Below are positions 44,094 to 56,174 of a stretch of 64,000 bases of DNA, in pieces (the stretch's first letter is position 1; each line of letters begins with the position of its first letter). The notes below the pieces were generated by a model. It worked only from the letters and a program-made list of their open reading frames with translations, ran no database searches and was not told the DNA's origin. This DNA is from Chiridota heheva (Eukaryota > Echinodermata > Holothuroidea > Apodida > Chiridotidae): NCBI GenBank assembly GCA_020152595.1, contig JAIGNY010004485.1, positions 288,501 to 352,500 on the forward strand. The letters run 5' to 3'. A program made the translations under genes and the position numbers.

Positions 44094-44875
44094 TCCTGAA
44101 AACTTAAATTATTTTCTGAAAGAAATGTAAAATCCAGTTCAAGTTTAGTTTTTTCGATAACAGTTAATTCTGTGTGCATGAATTTGCACTGAGCATTGTG
44201 GCACTTCTTTCTATCTTTCCCAAAAACAAATTCATGATAAAAAAACATCTCTACTGAGCGCCTATATACATGTCACTCATGAAATTCAATGAAAGTAGTC
44301 ATTACTGTTGGTATTTCTGCAAACATGATGGTATGTACATAGCACGACTTTTAATGAGGCATTTTAATTGGAAACGTTATAGAAACAACTGGAATTAGTG
44401 TATAATGCAACGTTTAAAGGTGTATAAATACAACAGTGATAATTTTAATATATCGATCTCTGCTAGTATGTGCGAATCAAATTTAAAATGGTTTTACTAT
44501 AATTTATGTACAAATATGATCATATAAATCTAGGCTGATTTGTATCTTATCCACTATTCAATTAAAACTGAATCATCTGTTGATACGAGATTGAAATAAA
44601 ACACATCATGTCACGTCCTCTTCCAGGACTTACAAAAGTTGTTTGAAATTTTAAGCAAAGAGTAAAACCTGATTTCTTATACTTTAAAATGAAAGATCTG
44701 CTCCCTCAGACTATTTTAAAATAAAATCCCCACTGAAGCTCATGATTTCCCGGGAATGAGCAAGACATGCGCAGAGGGTACTTAAGATACCAGGCCCCGG
44801 ACAGGAGGGGGGGGGGGCAATGCATAAAAGGAACCTTTTCGATAAAGTGTTGACTCTTTATGCCCCCAGTCAATT
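44094..44875. other. No gene seen
   Basis: AT-rich intergenic sequence, with a run of about 11 G near 44807. Confidence 0.4.
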
Positions 44876-45140
44876 TTGCATTCTTTTTATAAATTTTGCC
44901 TTGTTTTCGGAAATTTCCTTCATTTCGGACAATTTTCAGAACATGAAATTTTTCCTTCTTTTTTTCTTTCAATTTCCAGAATAATTTTTATTATTGGAAA
45001 ATTTTGCTCATTTTCGTTAATTTTTTGGGGTTCCGGACAATTTTCTTCGATTTTTAAAACATTTTCTTCCATTTTTGTGACATTTTCTTTCCTTTTCTTT
45101 TTTCATTTTTTTCTTCTTCAATTTCCAGGATAATTTTCGT
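44876..45140. repeat. Degenerate TTTTC-rich repeat
   Basis: Loosely repeated units such as CGGACAATTTTC, TTCCATTTTTGTGACATTTT and AATTTCCAG follow one another. A related stretch lies at about 57510-57700. The 85-residue Phe-rich open frame is low complexity. Confidence 0.6.
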
Positions 45141-45148
45141 TATTTCCG

Positions 45149-45222
45149 TGCCAGAGATAAATTACTTGAGCATATCCCTGGTTATGCAACCAGGGATATG
45201 CTCAAGTAATTTATCTCTGGCA
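45149..45222. repeat. Perfect inverted repeat, 35-bp arms, 4-nt loop
   Basis: The left arm 45149-45183 starts TGCCAGAGATAAATTACTTG, and the right arm 45188-45222 is its exact reverse complement. The loop is ATGC (45184-45187). Downstream to about 45302 two partial units repeat CCAGGGATATTAGCTTAAGT with a weaker inverted ATATCCCTGG. Confidence 0.97.
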
Positions 45223-45302
45223 TAACCAGGGATATTAGCTTAAGTAAGATATCCCTGGCATAACAAGGGATATTAGCTTAAGTAACATATCCCTCGCATA
45301 AC

Positions 45303-48189
45303 ACTGCTTTAATGCAGCTGTTGTTGGTAATTGCGCATAACTACACCGTGCATATTTCTGAAGTGTCGAGCTGATCCGTGAAAAACATATTCACCAGGGG
45401 ATTGCCGACTTGAAAGTGTAAATATGAGAAAACAAAACGCTTTCTCAGAAAGAAAATGCTATCAAACTCGACAAGTTTGTTGATTGGAAACTTTGTTTCT
45501 TTTTTAGTGATGATTTCATCGCAGACTATGAAAAAACAAAACAATGCTAAATCAATCTAATGTTTTATACTGTTCAAACAGGGTTTAAAGAAAATTCGAA
45601 AAGTTGCCACAAATTTGGTCTCATCAAAATAAAAGCTTTCTAGTACCAAGCATTTTAAGGCTTTCACACAAATCATATTTCCTCATGGATTCCTGTAGGC
45701 CGGACGGTGATAGATTATAATATTTTAACGTCACGTCTATGGAAACCATACTTCTTGTGGATATATTTCTACATGGAAAGCTCTCTCACCTGAAGTTCGC
45801 TCTGTAAACAACCTATTGACGATCGCGGGTTGGGCCCGAGAGGGGGAGAACGATCTACAATATATTTTGGCTGTACGTTACTTTTCCATCTGTTCGAATT
45901 ATAACTTTTTTGTTCGGTCCCTAACAAGGGTCCGGTGTTTCAAAATTTTGCCCCGGCCCCTGAGCTTGAAAAGCAGAGGCTATAGCTGTAGGCCTAAGGT
46001 TCCCTACCAACAAAAACGTTCCTATATTTCCTAGATTTACCAAATTAGTGTCGGCACAGAAACTCACAAAAAGGCTTGTATTAGATTCTAACAGGAAGAA
46101 CTGTGTACTTATGACTAATGCGAGAGAGTAAACAGGATTGGAATTTATTGGAAATCTATAACTTCCCGGATGCTAGAACAATTGCATTATCACGGAAGAC
46201 CAAGAAAACAATCAATCAGTATGCCTAATGTCTCCGATGACTTAGGCAGACCACTCCATGGCTGCACTTAATTGTGGTGGGCCTATAGTATGGGATTATA
46301 CTCGAATCTATTTTGTTTCCTTATGTATGTTTTAGAGCGTATACATTACCAGAGCAATACTATTCTCAATATTCTTCAGGAGAGTGAAGGAACTAAATTT
46401 TCCGAATTGATGTACATTTCAGATTCGTGATCTAAACTTTATCCCATTTGTTCCATGCAGGGTCATAGATATTCCCGAATCGTGGTCCTACAACCTCAAT
46501 CTAAAACTATACAATTTTGAGTAAACAAACCCTGTTAGGTTAGGTTAAGTTACAATTTTTCTCAAAAATAAATATTGCTGTGAAAAATAATCTGAGATTC
46601 TGTTTTTTCTCCATACAATCATAGATATGAAAAATATTACGGTGACTACAGATTAATCAAGAATTATTCACAATAATAATCAAGACGATTATGACAAGGC
46701 AAACATTTTGAAAGACAATAAGGTTCAAGTCAGGAATTCTCTGACATAATGAACATATAAACATTGCAAGGGATGCATTATTGCGTCTAATATGTGGATA
46801 CACGCTTCCCCAGTTCTAAAGCAATTCTTGAATCTGATTGCCAAGGAATAGGATTGAGCAGGCTATTTCACACGGTGTTTTTTAGCCGTTCAATCAGTTT
46901 TCATACTGACTGATTAATAGTCCAAATGTAGCCTCCTTCCCGCCCTTTCAAACCTGTTAACCACTAGCTATTTCTAACTTGTAACAAACTTGATTTCTAA
47001 TAAATGATAACTTACTTAAGGCGGTGAATGAATGAATTAGGTTATTTTAAAAGGTTGTTTACAGCCGTTTTATGTTGACTGAAAAAAGGATTCCAAATGT
47101 AATCCACTCCTTCAAGCCATGTATTATCTGACTGAAAACAAACTTGTGCATTTTACCTTTGACCTTTTCAATACGCCTTCAGATGAATAAGAACATACTT
47201 CATTACCAACTCATCCATCATTTCGGTATACTAAGTTGTACTTAGTATGGGTGGGATTTGCCTACCAAAAGTATAAGTGTGTGTGGGGAGGGAGGGGGGG
47301 GGGAATCAAAAGTGGGGGGAACCACAAAATCATGCTAAGATGCATAAAGTTACCATACAAAAGATGCATACAATTGTTACAATACAAAATATACGGAAAG
47401 AAGTGGGGGAAAGTGCCCCTTTACGCCCTCAAATCCCGCATATGCTTGCTGACATCAGTGCCATGGTAAGCATTTTTGTCGTGAAAACAAAACCGTCAGA
47501 TTGTCGGACCAGGGACTCGGACTGAAGTTTCTTCTAAAGCTTTCAGCAGGGAGTCAGGGACGCACGATTTGTTCCTCGTGACGTCACAAGCTTTTCATTA
47601 GGCTCATCTGCAGTAAGGCTACACCTCCATTGAATGATATTGCATTGCGTCTTCTTGGTCTCCCTGCAGAGAAAAACAGAAGAAGAAAAAACATTTTGTG
47701 AAAGAAATTCTCGACAACGATCAATTTCACAAATGCAAAAACTGAAAGAAGTAAGTATGTGAAGCATGACGTCAACTCCATTTGAGTAGACACCAACTAC
47801 TTATAAACAAATCTGGTAATGGTAAGCAAGCTCATATCATATGAAAAAGGGTAATAAAAGAAACAAGATGGTGACAAAAATAATCAAATACCTTTTCAGG
47901 AGATATCTCAATTCTATTTCATCTGCTGATGTAAGGAACAACATGCATGTTATGACATCGCATCCTCACATTTCTCACAAACATCTTAAAGTATTCCATT
48001 CTATTTTCCTACGATTTTTGTAGTTTACAACCATTGGCTATCGGGACAATTTAACTAATTTCGATACAAATATATGACAAATTGAAGAAAATAAAACCGC
48101 TCGTCTACAATACGACTTTCTATACCAGTCATTTTTATTCAAATTTACTGCAACTTAACCTTAACCTTCAAGGAAAAAAATACAATAAC
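45303..48189. other. 2.9-kb stretch without a confident gene
   Basis: No known repeat or protein similarity is recognised. The only item of note is a possible 81-nt exon at 47670-47750. Confidence 0.4.
47670..47750 (+). other. Possible isolated exon (81 nt)
   Basis: A pyrimidine-rich acceptor, TTGGTCTCCCTGCAG, ends at 47669 and a strong donor, GAA|GTAAGT, follows 47750. Between them all 27 codons are open in phase 0, starting RKTEEEKTFCERNSRQ and ending QMQKLKE, a charged coiled-coil-like segment. No partner exon was found, so this could be chance. Confidence 0.25.
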
Positions 48190-48848
48190 GAAGCTACCGA
48201 CAAGCAGAAGCTACCGACAAGCAGAAGCTACCGACAAGCAGAAGCTACCGACAAGCAGAAGCTACCGACAAGCAGAAGCTACCGACAAGCAGAAGCTACC
48301 GACAAGCAGAAGCTACCGACAACAGAAGCTACCGAGAAGCTACCGACAAGCAGAAGCTACCGACAAGCGACAAGCAGAAGCTACCGACAAGCAGAAGCTA
48401 CCGACAAGCAGAAGCTACCGACAAGCAGAAGCAGAAGCTACCGACAAGCAGAAGCTACCGACAAGCAGAAGCTACCGACAAGCAGAAGCTACCGACAGCT
48501 AGCAGAAGCTACCGACAAGCAGAAGCTACCGACAAGCAGAAGCTACCGACAAGCAGAAGCTACCGACAAGCAGAAAGCAGAAGCTACCGACAAGCAGAAG
48601 CTACCGACAAGCAGAAGCTACCCGAAGCTACCGACAAGCAGAAGCTACCGACAAGCAGAAGCTACCGACAAGCAGAAGCTACCGACAAGCAGAAGCTACC
48701 GACAAGCAGAAGCTACCGACAAGCAGAAGCTACCGACAAGCAGAAGCTACCGACAAGCAGAAGCTACCGACAAGCAGAAGCTACCGACAAGCAGAAGCTA
48801 CCGACAAGCAGAAGCTACCGACAAGCAGAAGCTACCGCCAAGCAAAAG
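48190..48848 (+). repeat. Minisatellite, 17-bp unit GAAGCTACCGACAAGCA
   Basis: About 38 copies, some shortened (near 48325, 48365, 48500, 48570 and 48620). The unit has no stop in any plus frame and 17 is not a multiple of 3, so a 257-residue open frame (48082-48855) arises with a cyclic EATDKQKLPTSRSYRQA peptide. I do not regard it as a gene. Confidence 0.97.
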
Positions 48849-49727
48849 CTTTTAAATCTCCCTTGCTAATTTGATAACTCAACCCGTCAACCGACTTTTT
48901 GCCAATTAGCTTGATCCAACATTTAACTGTTAAAAAGATCTGTTGTTAAATTATAAAACAAAATGACAGTAACACTAACTGACTAAGGAAAGGGGGGGGG
49001 GCACCCCACCAAGCCTGAAACGGCCCCCATTAAGCTGTTAAGTGTCATAAAAATGTAATGTAAATCGCAAGATTCTTTTGCGGTCTATCTGGTCCCATTT
49101 AATTGTTTACGAATTCATTCCGTGCCAACAAAAGTGCGCATGTTTCCTCAGAAACATAACTTGCAAATAGACTTGGTGTCTTTCCAGAATTATGCTACAG
49201 TTTACTATATGACCTACAATTCACTCTTTTCATTGAATGTTTGAACTTGTGCGTAATAACACACACTGTTATTGTGACTTAACTTTTCAATTTAAGCCCG
49301 TAATTATTGTTTGGATGATCAATAGATATCAAATAAAGAAGCATTCTTTTTCACCCCAAAGTTAAATGTCGTATGCGATTTCTCACGAAACTGCCACATA
49401 CCTATTTACTTTATGATCGTATGACGAATAAACTTCACGCAACAGCGTAAAGTGTTTTGAAATTATTTGTAGTCGTATATTTTGTATATTATTTGACAAA
49501 CAGCTGATTATTCTGTTAAATGCTAACAATAAATACAAGTTTATATTACATATCCGAATAACTACATCTTTGGCAGTTGGCATATTTTAAAGTGTGTTAC
49601 TGTATTTTTTTTTTATCAGTTCATAAAAGACAAAATAAAAATTGACGAATTAAAATATTCTTATAAAAGTTAAATTGAAATACGCATGGGATATGGCACC
49701 CTATCATCACATGATACCACCAAACTA
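48849..49727. other. No gene seen
   Basis: AT-rich intergenic sequence with a run of G near 48990. Confidence 0.4.
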
Positions 49728-52700
49728 ATATCGTCCCTCCCCTTTGACCTGCACTGAGCACTTTAAAGATATGATAAAATGGTTAGTATTCAAGTATTGC
49801 TGTCTGATAGAACAGTCCCCTGCACCTACAAATTTGTCTATAGATGATTACAACCCAATTCTAAACTTCTCTTACGAAATATCCTTTTACTATTCCTGTT
49901 TCTGTCTGTTAACTGATTTGTAAAATGCATGGCAGCCATCAAAACTGCCTCCTCGCTCTCTACCTTTTCAGCAGCGGATTAATTTTTAACTTTCGTTCCG
50001 CGCTGCTACTTCAGATGGCAGAGGCAAGTCTAAGAAATAAACACTCAGGATGACTGTTAGTTGTAATAGAAATTGGGGAGTTTCCCGAAAGGTAATGACC
50101 GATGACGCTCTGGACTTGGGAGTCGCTTTTATGACAGAGATAAGTTCATAATATTTGGAGCAGGTTCTTGACTTATTCCCGATGAAAGGAATTTCTCTCA
50201 TGAATCTAAGTTCCGAATTTTTGGTTTGACCACGCTTGAGTTGAGTCTGAGTACGTGGTGATATGATTCAGGTTTTCAAATTTCTATCTCGTGGTGATGC
50301 TTTGACGATGACGACTTCTTCTTCTCCTCCTCCTCCTGTTGTTGTTTTCAGCAAATCCTCATGTGACACGTGGTAACTGATTGAAGTTGACCAAAGTGTT
50401 CTCACGTATTGATGTTCGGCGTTTCAGTTTTCGCAAAGAGTTGTTAATGAGAGCCAGGAATGGTTTTCCCTAGTGGGTGGTTAGTTCCAATTCCGTTCAC
50501 AATTTCAAAGTCAATATTGATACATTCTTTACTAACTGCGCGTCTTTAATATTGTGTATTTTTCTGTATTTTCTTTTGTGATGGTAATGTTAATTTGGAT
50601 GTTTTATGGGGAACTAAACCTTCTTATTCTGTCATCTCGTTATGTTATTCACAAAAGCTTTATCAGTTTAGTCAAACTTGAACTATGCTTTCTGCATTGT
50701 TTGTTTGCCCCAACTGAACGCCATATTCAGCCTATGCAAACGATTTTTAAGCATACCAACTCAATTATCTTGACGTACCATCTTATAACAAATATTTGTT
50801 AAATGTTACACTGAACTATATAAACATGTATATTTGCTCATGGTAACTGCAATAGGTATGATCGTATGTATGAATAGAAAAACATGATCACTATCATAAA
50901 ATGAGTCACAAGAAAAGACCGCATTGCAAACTACAGACTGGAGTCAGGTAATATGCTAACACGGCTAATGCGATGCGTAATTTTCGTTAATGATGAATTT
51001 CAAACTTATGGCATAAAATTCAAGAAATTTCTATAATAACCATAGGCCTAGTTGACGATTCATCTAGATATGAAATCAGCAGTCATGGCAGCATGGGTGT
51101 AGTGTAGATATAATGTTTAAGGTTTTTATGGATAACAACAACAACTTCAACTTAGATGGAAGAAAATAGCCACAAACAATGAACAAAATCATCAAAATTT
51201 AATAAGAAGGAGAAATTATTTAGATACAATATAGTACAAAAATCATGTTGATTTGTTATTCCTACCTGCAGGAGAAATTCACATTTAAGGTTCAAAAAAT
51301 GCCTATAAACGAATAGGAAAAGGTTTAGTATGACATCACAACAAAACACATTCTCCCACAAAGTTGATGTATTTCCTTAAAATCTATCATCTTTTTTATT
51401 AGCAAAACCTGCTACAAAAATAAATTGATAATGTTCGGTATTTATCTACATTGCCAAATATACCCTACTTCAGTTACTTTTGGAATTTTTTCTAATCATA
51501 CAGAAACAACCAATTAACATTCAAAGAAATACATAAACATTTGCAATGGAATTGCCTCTATGACAACATCAAACACGATTTCATCATACTGTACAAAAAC
51601 TTTAAAATGCTATTGGGAAATCTTTAAAAATCCATCTCCTTAACGGAATATGATGTAAACCTGATTTTTGTACCAGCTTGGCTCTAAAAGTATACTCTTT
51701 TAAATAAAATCTTACAAAAAAAAAAAAAAAAAAACATGGGGTAGTTCCTTTAAGTATAAAGCATTGTAGGGAAATAGCTAACAGGGTCATGATAGCTCTG
51801 TGACTTTTGACCTTGTGACCTCATAAGTTTACGGACACAAGGTATCATGTGCCAAGGTATCATGGTACAACATAAGGTTGGCAGAGGTCTTGCCACTTTT
51901 GGAGTTTAAAAATGCCATTAATTACCCTTCCAAAAATAAGGGGGTAAATGACTAAAAGCGGTCACTAGTTCTGTGGCATTTCACCACTTGACCCCAAATT
52001 TACAGGACAAAAGTTCATGTACTAGGGTATCATGGTACACCATAGGGTTGGTACAGATATTGCCCTCTTGGAGTTTAAAGTATTACTATATTGTACAAAT
52101 TACCACATAAATAATTACCCCCTAAAATCGCATATTTGACCATTAATTTTAACCACCAAAACAACATCTGAATTTTTTTGGCATTTATCTTACCTATTAT
52201 TTGACACCACCCAAACTCAGATCACTCTTACGATTCCAATACTATGGGGGGGGAGGAGATGGGGGGCTAAAAGAGGTCACTAGCTCTGTGACCTTTGAAC
52301 TTTTCACCTCAGAGTGTATAGGTCTTGCACTTTCGGAATTTAAAGTTGCACAAAAATGTACTAATTAGTACATAATTACCCCCTAAAATGAGCGAGGGGA
52401 GGGAGGAAGCGAGGGGGAGGGAGGGAGGAAAGGAGGGAGGGAAGAAAGGAGGGAGGAAGGGAGGGAGGGAGGAAGGGAGGGGGAGGGAAGAAGGGAGGGA
52501 GGAGGAAGGAGGGGGGAGGAGGAAGGAGGGGGAGGGAGAGGGGAGGGATGGATAAAGGGAGGAAGGAATGGGAGGAAGAGAGGAAGGAGGGACGGAGGGG
52601 AGGAAACGAGGGAAGGAGATAGAGGGAGGGGGGAGGGGGGGAGGGAGGAGGGGAGGGGAGGGGGAGGAAGGGGGGAGGAGCGAGGGGAGAAAGGGGAGAG

Positions 52701-52945
52701 GGAGGGGATGGAAAGGGAGGGAGGGGGAGGGGAGGGAAGGATGGAAGGAGGGATTCTTTAGCTTTTAACAGGTTTTTTAAACCTAATTTATAGCGCAAAT
52801 GAGCTATCAACTACAAAAGTTATACCCCAATTGGATTACACATTGGGAGAAATCCCCAAACGGGATATCAAGCTCGATTAGCCTATGTGCCAGACGGTAT
52901 TTTGACGCTCCCGCCGATTAAAACACAGCTTTATTTTAATCGTAT
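49728..52945. repeat. 3.2-kb tandem duplication, copy 1
   Basis: The copy begins ATATCGTCCCTCCCC and repeats from 52946 with offsets of 3218 (left) rising to about 3225 (right) owing to small indels. It contains no recognised gene. Its small minus-strand open frame (49986-50201, 71 residues) is identical in both copies. The right part has diverged sub-repeats with CACTAGCTCTGTGACC and GGTATCATGGTACA (51770-52360), then a polypurine tract. Confidence 0.97.
52389..52753 (+). repeat. Polypurine GGGAGGAA tract, copy 1
   Basis: About 365 nt almost wholly G and A on the plus strand, with runs of GGAGGGAGG. It gives Pro/Ser/Leu-rich minus and Gly/Arg/Glu-rich plus open frames, which are low complexity. 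Confidence 0.95.
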
Positions 52946-55900
52946 ATATCGTCCCTCCCCTTTGACCTGCACTGAGCACTTTAAAGATATGATAAAATGG
53001 TTAGTATTCAAGTATTGCTGTCTGATAGAACAGTCCCCTGCACCTACAAATTTGTCTATAGATGATTACAACCCAATTCTAAACTTCTCTTACGAAATAT
53101 CCTTTTACTATTCCTGTTTCTGTCTGTTAACTGATTTGTAAAATGCATGGCAGCCATCAAAACTGCCTCCTCGCTCTCTACCTTTTCAGCAGCGGATTAA
53201 TTTTTAACTTTCGTTCCGCGCTGCTACTTCAGATGGCAGAGGCAAGTCTAAGAAATAAACACTCAGGATGACTGTTAGTTGTAATAGAAATTGGGGAGTT
53301 TCCCGAAAGGTAATGACCGATGACGCTCTGGACTTGGGAGTCGCTTTTATGACAGAGATAAGTTCATAATATTTGGAGCAGGTTCTTGACTTATTCCCGA
53401 TGAAAGGAATTTCTCTCATGAATCTAAGTTCCGAATTTTTGGTTTGACCACGCTTGAGTTGAGTCTGAGTACGTGGTGATATGATTCAGGTTTTCAAATT
53501 TCTATCTCGTGGTGATGCTTTGACGATGACGACTTCTTCTTCTCCTCCTCCTCCTGTTGTTGTTTTCAGCAAATCCTCATGTGACACGTGGTAACTGATT
53601 GAAGTTGACCAAAGTGTTCTCACGTATTGATGTTCGGCGTTTCAGTTTTCGCAAAGAGTTGTTAATGAGAGCCAGGAATGGTTTTCCCTAGTGGGTGGTT
53701 AGTTCCAATTCCGTTCACAATTTCAAAGTCAATATTGATACATTCTTTACTAACTGCGCGTCTTTAATATTGTGTATTTTTCTGTATTTTTCTTTTGTGA
53801 TGGTAATGTTAATTTGGATGTTTTATGGGGGAACTAAACCTTCTTATTCTGTCATCTCGTTATGTTATTCACAAAAGCTTTATCAGTTTAGTCAAACTTG
53901 AACTATGCTTTCTGCATTGTTTGTTTGCCCCAACTGAACGCCATATTCAGCCTATGCAAACGATTTTTAAGCATACCAACTCAATTATCTTGACGTACCA
54001 TCTTATAACAAATATTTGTTAAATGTTACACTGAACTATATAAACATGTATATTTGCTCATGGTAACTGCAATAGGTATGATCGTATGTATGAATAGAAA
54101 AACATGATCACTATCATAAAATGAGTCACAAGAAAAGACCGCATTGCAAACTACAGACTGGAGTCAGGTAATATGCTAACACGGCTAATGCGATGCGTAA
54201 TTTTCGTTAATGATGAATTTCAAACTTATGGCATAAAATTCAAGAAATTTCTATAATAACCATAGGCCTAGTTGACGATTCATCTAGATATGAAATCAGC
54301 AGTCATGGCAGCATGGGTGTAGTGTAGATATAATGTTTAAGGTTTTTATGGATAACAACAACAACTTCAACTTAGATGGAAGAAAATAGCCACAAACAAT
54401 GAACAAAATCATCAAAATTTAATAAGAAGGAGAAATTATTTAGATACAATATAGTACAAAAATCATGTTGATTTGTTATTCCTACCTGCAGGAGAAATTC
54501 ACATTTAAGGTTCACAAAAAATGCCTATAAACGAATAGGAAAAGGTTTAGTATGACATCACAACAAAACACATTCTCCCACAAAGTTGATGTATTTCCTT
54601 AAAATCTATCATCTTTTTTTTATTAGCAAAACCTGCTACAAAAATAAATTGATAATGTTCGGTATTTATCTACATTGCCAAATATACCCTACTTCAGTTA
54701 CTTTTGGAATTTTTTTTCTAATCATACAGAAACAACCAATTAACATTCAAAGAAATACATAAACATTTGCAATGGAATTGCCTCTATGACAACATCAAAC
54801 ACGATTTCATCATACTGTACAAAAACTTTAAAATGCTATTGGGAAATCTTTAAAAATCCATCTCCTTAACGGAATATGATGTAAACCTGATTTTTGTACC
54901 AGCTTGGCTCTAAAAGTATACTCTTTTAAATAAAATCTTACAAAAAAAAAAAAACATGGGGTAGTTCCTTTAAGTATAAAGCATTGTAGGGAAATAGCTA
55001 ACAGGGTCATGATAGCTCTGTGACTTTTGACCTTGTGACCTCATAAGTTTACGGACACAAGGTATCATGTGCCAAGGTATCATGGTACAACATAAGGTTG
55101 GCAGAGGTCTTGCCACTTTTGGAGTTTAAAAATGCCATTAATTACCATTCCAAAAATAAGGGGGTAAATGACTAAAAGCGGTCACTAGTTCTGTGGCATT
55201 TCACCACTTGACCCCAAATTTACAGGACAAAAGTTCATGTACTAGGGTATCATGGTACACCATAGGGTTGGTACAGATATTGCCCTCTTGGAGTTTAAAG
55301 TATTACTATATTGTACAAATTACCACATAAATAATTACCCCCTAAAATCGCATATTTGACCATTAATTTTAACCACCAAAACAACATCTGAATTTTTTTG
55401 GCATTTATCTTACCCTATTATTTGACACCACCCAAACTCAGATCACTCTTACGATTCCAATACTATGGGGGTAGGAGAGAGGGGGGGCTAAAAAGAGGTC
55501 ACTAGCTCTGTGACCTTTGAACTTTTCACCTCAGAGTGTATAGGTCTTGCACTTTCGGAATTTAAAGTTGCACAAAAATGTACTAATTAGTACATAATTA
55601 CCCCCTAAAATGAGCGAGGGGAGGGAGGAAGCGAGGGGGGAGGGAGGGAGGAAAGGAGGGAGGGGGAAGAAAGGAGGGAGGAAGGGAGGGAGGGAGGAAG
55701 GGAGGGAGGGAAGAGGGAGGGAGGAGGAGGGAGGGAGGGAGAAGGAGGGGAGGGAGAGGGAGGGATGGATAAAGGGAGGAAGGAATGGAGGAAGAGAGGA
55801 AGGAGGGACGGAGGGGAGGAAACGAGGGAAGGAGATAGAGGGAGGGGGAAGGAGGGGGAGGGAGGGAGAAGGAGGGGGAGGGAGGGAGGAAAGGGGAGGG

Positions 55901-56174
55901 AGCGAGGGGGAGAAAGGGAGAGAGGGAGGGGATGGAAAGGGAGGGAGGGGGAGGGGGAGGGAAGGATGGAAGGAGGGATTCTTTAGCTTTTAACAGGTTT
56001 TTTAAACCTAATTTATAGCGCAAATGAGCTATCAACTACAAAAGTTATACCCCAATTGGATTACACATTGGGAGAAATCCCCAAACGGGATATCAAGCTT
56101 GATTAGCCTATGTGCCAGACGGTATTTTGACGCTCCCGCCGATTAAAACACAGCTTTATTTTAATCGTATATAT
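52946..56174. repeat. 3.2-kb tandem duplication, copy 2
   Basis: Near-identical to copy 1. Visible differences are mostly in homopolymer runs (A run at 51716-51734 versus 54942-54953) and in the polypurine tract, plus rare substitutions such as ATTACCCTTCC versus ATTACCATTCC. The copy ends CGTATATAT before unique sequence TCGGTGG. Confidence 0.97.
55612..55977 (+). repeat. Polypurine GGGAGGAA tract, copy 2
   Basis: The counterpart of 52389-52753 in the second duplicate, with similar ends but many internal length differences. Confidence 0.95.

Noticed and set aside
43210-44248. Repetitive minus-strand frames with YSYIIVSKTLKRI units
   Set aside because: They come from the 48-bp repeat; both strands are open for the same reason.
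48082-48855. 257-residue open frame with a hydrophobic-looking start
   Set aside because: Over 85% of it is the 17-bp repeat, which has no stops in any plus frame; no splice or codon evidence supports a gene.
52376-56035. Proline-rich minus and Gly/Arg/Glu-rich plus open frames
   Set aside because: They are translations of the polypurine tracts, with different lengths in the two duplicates.
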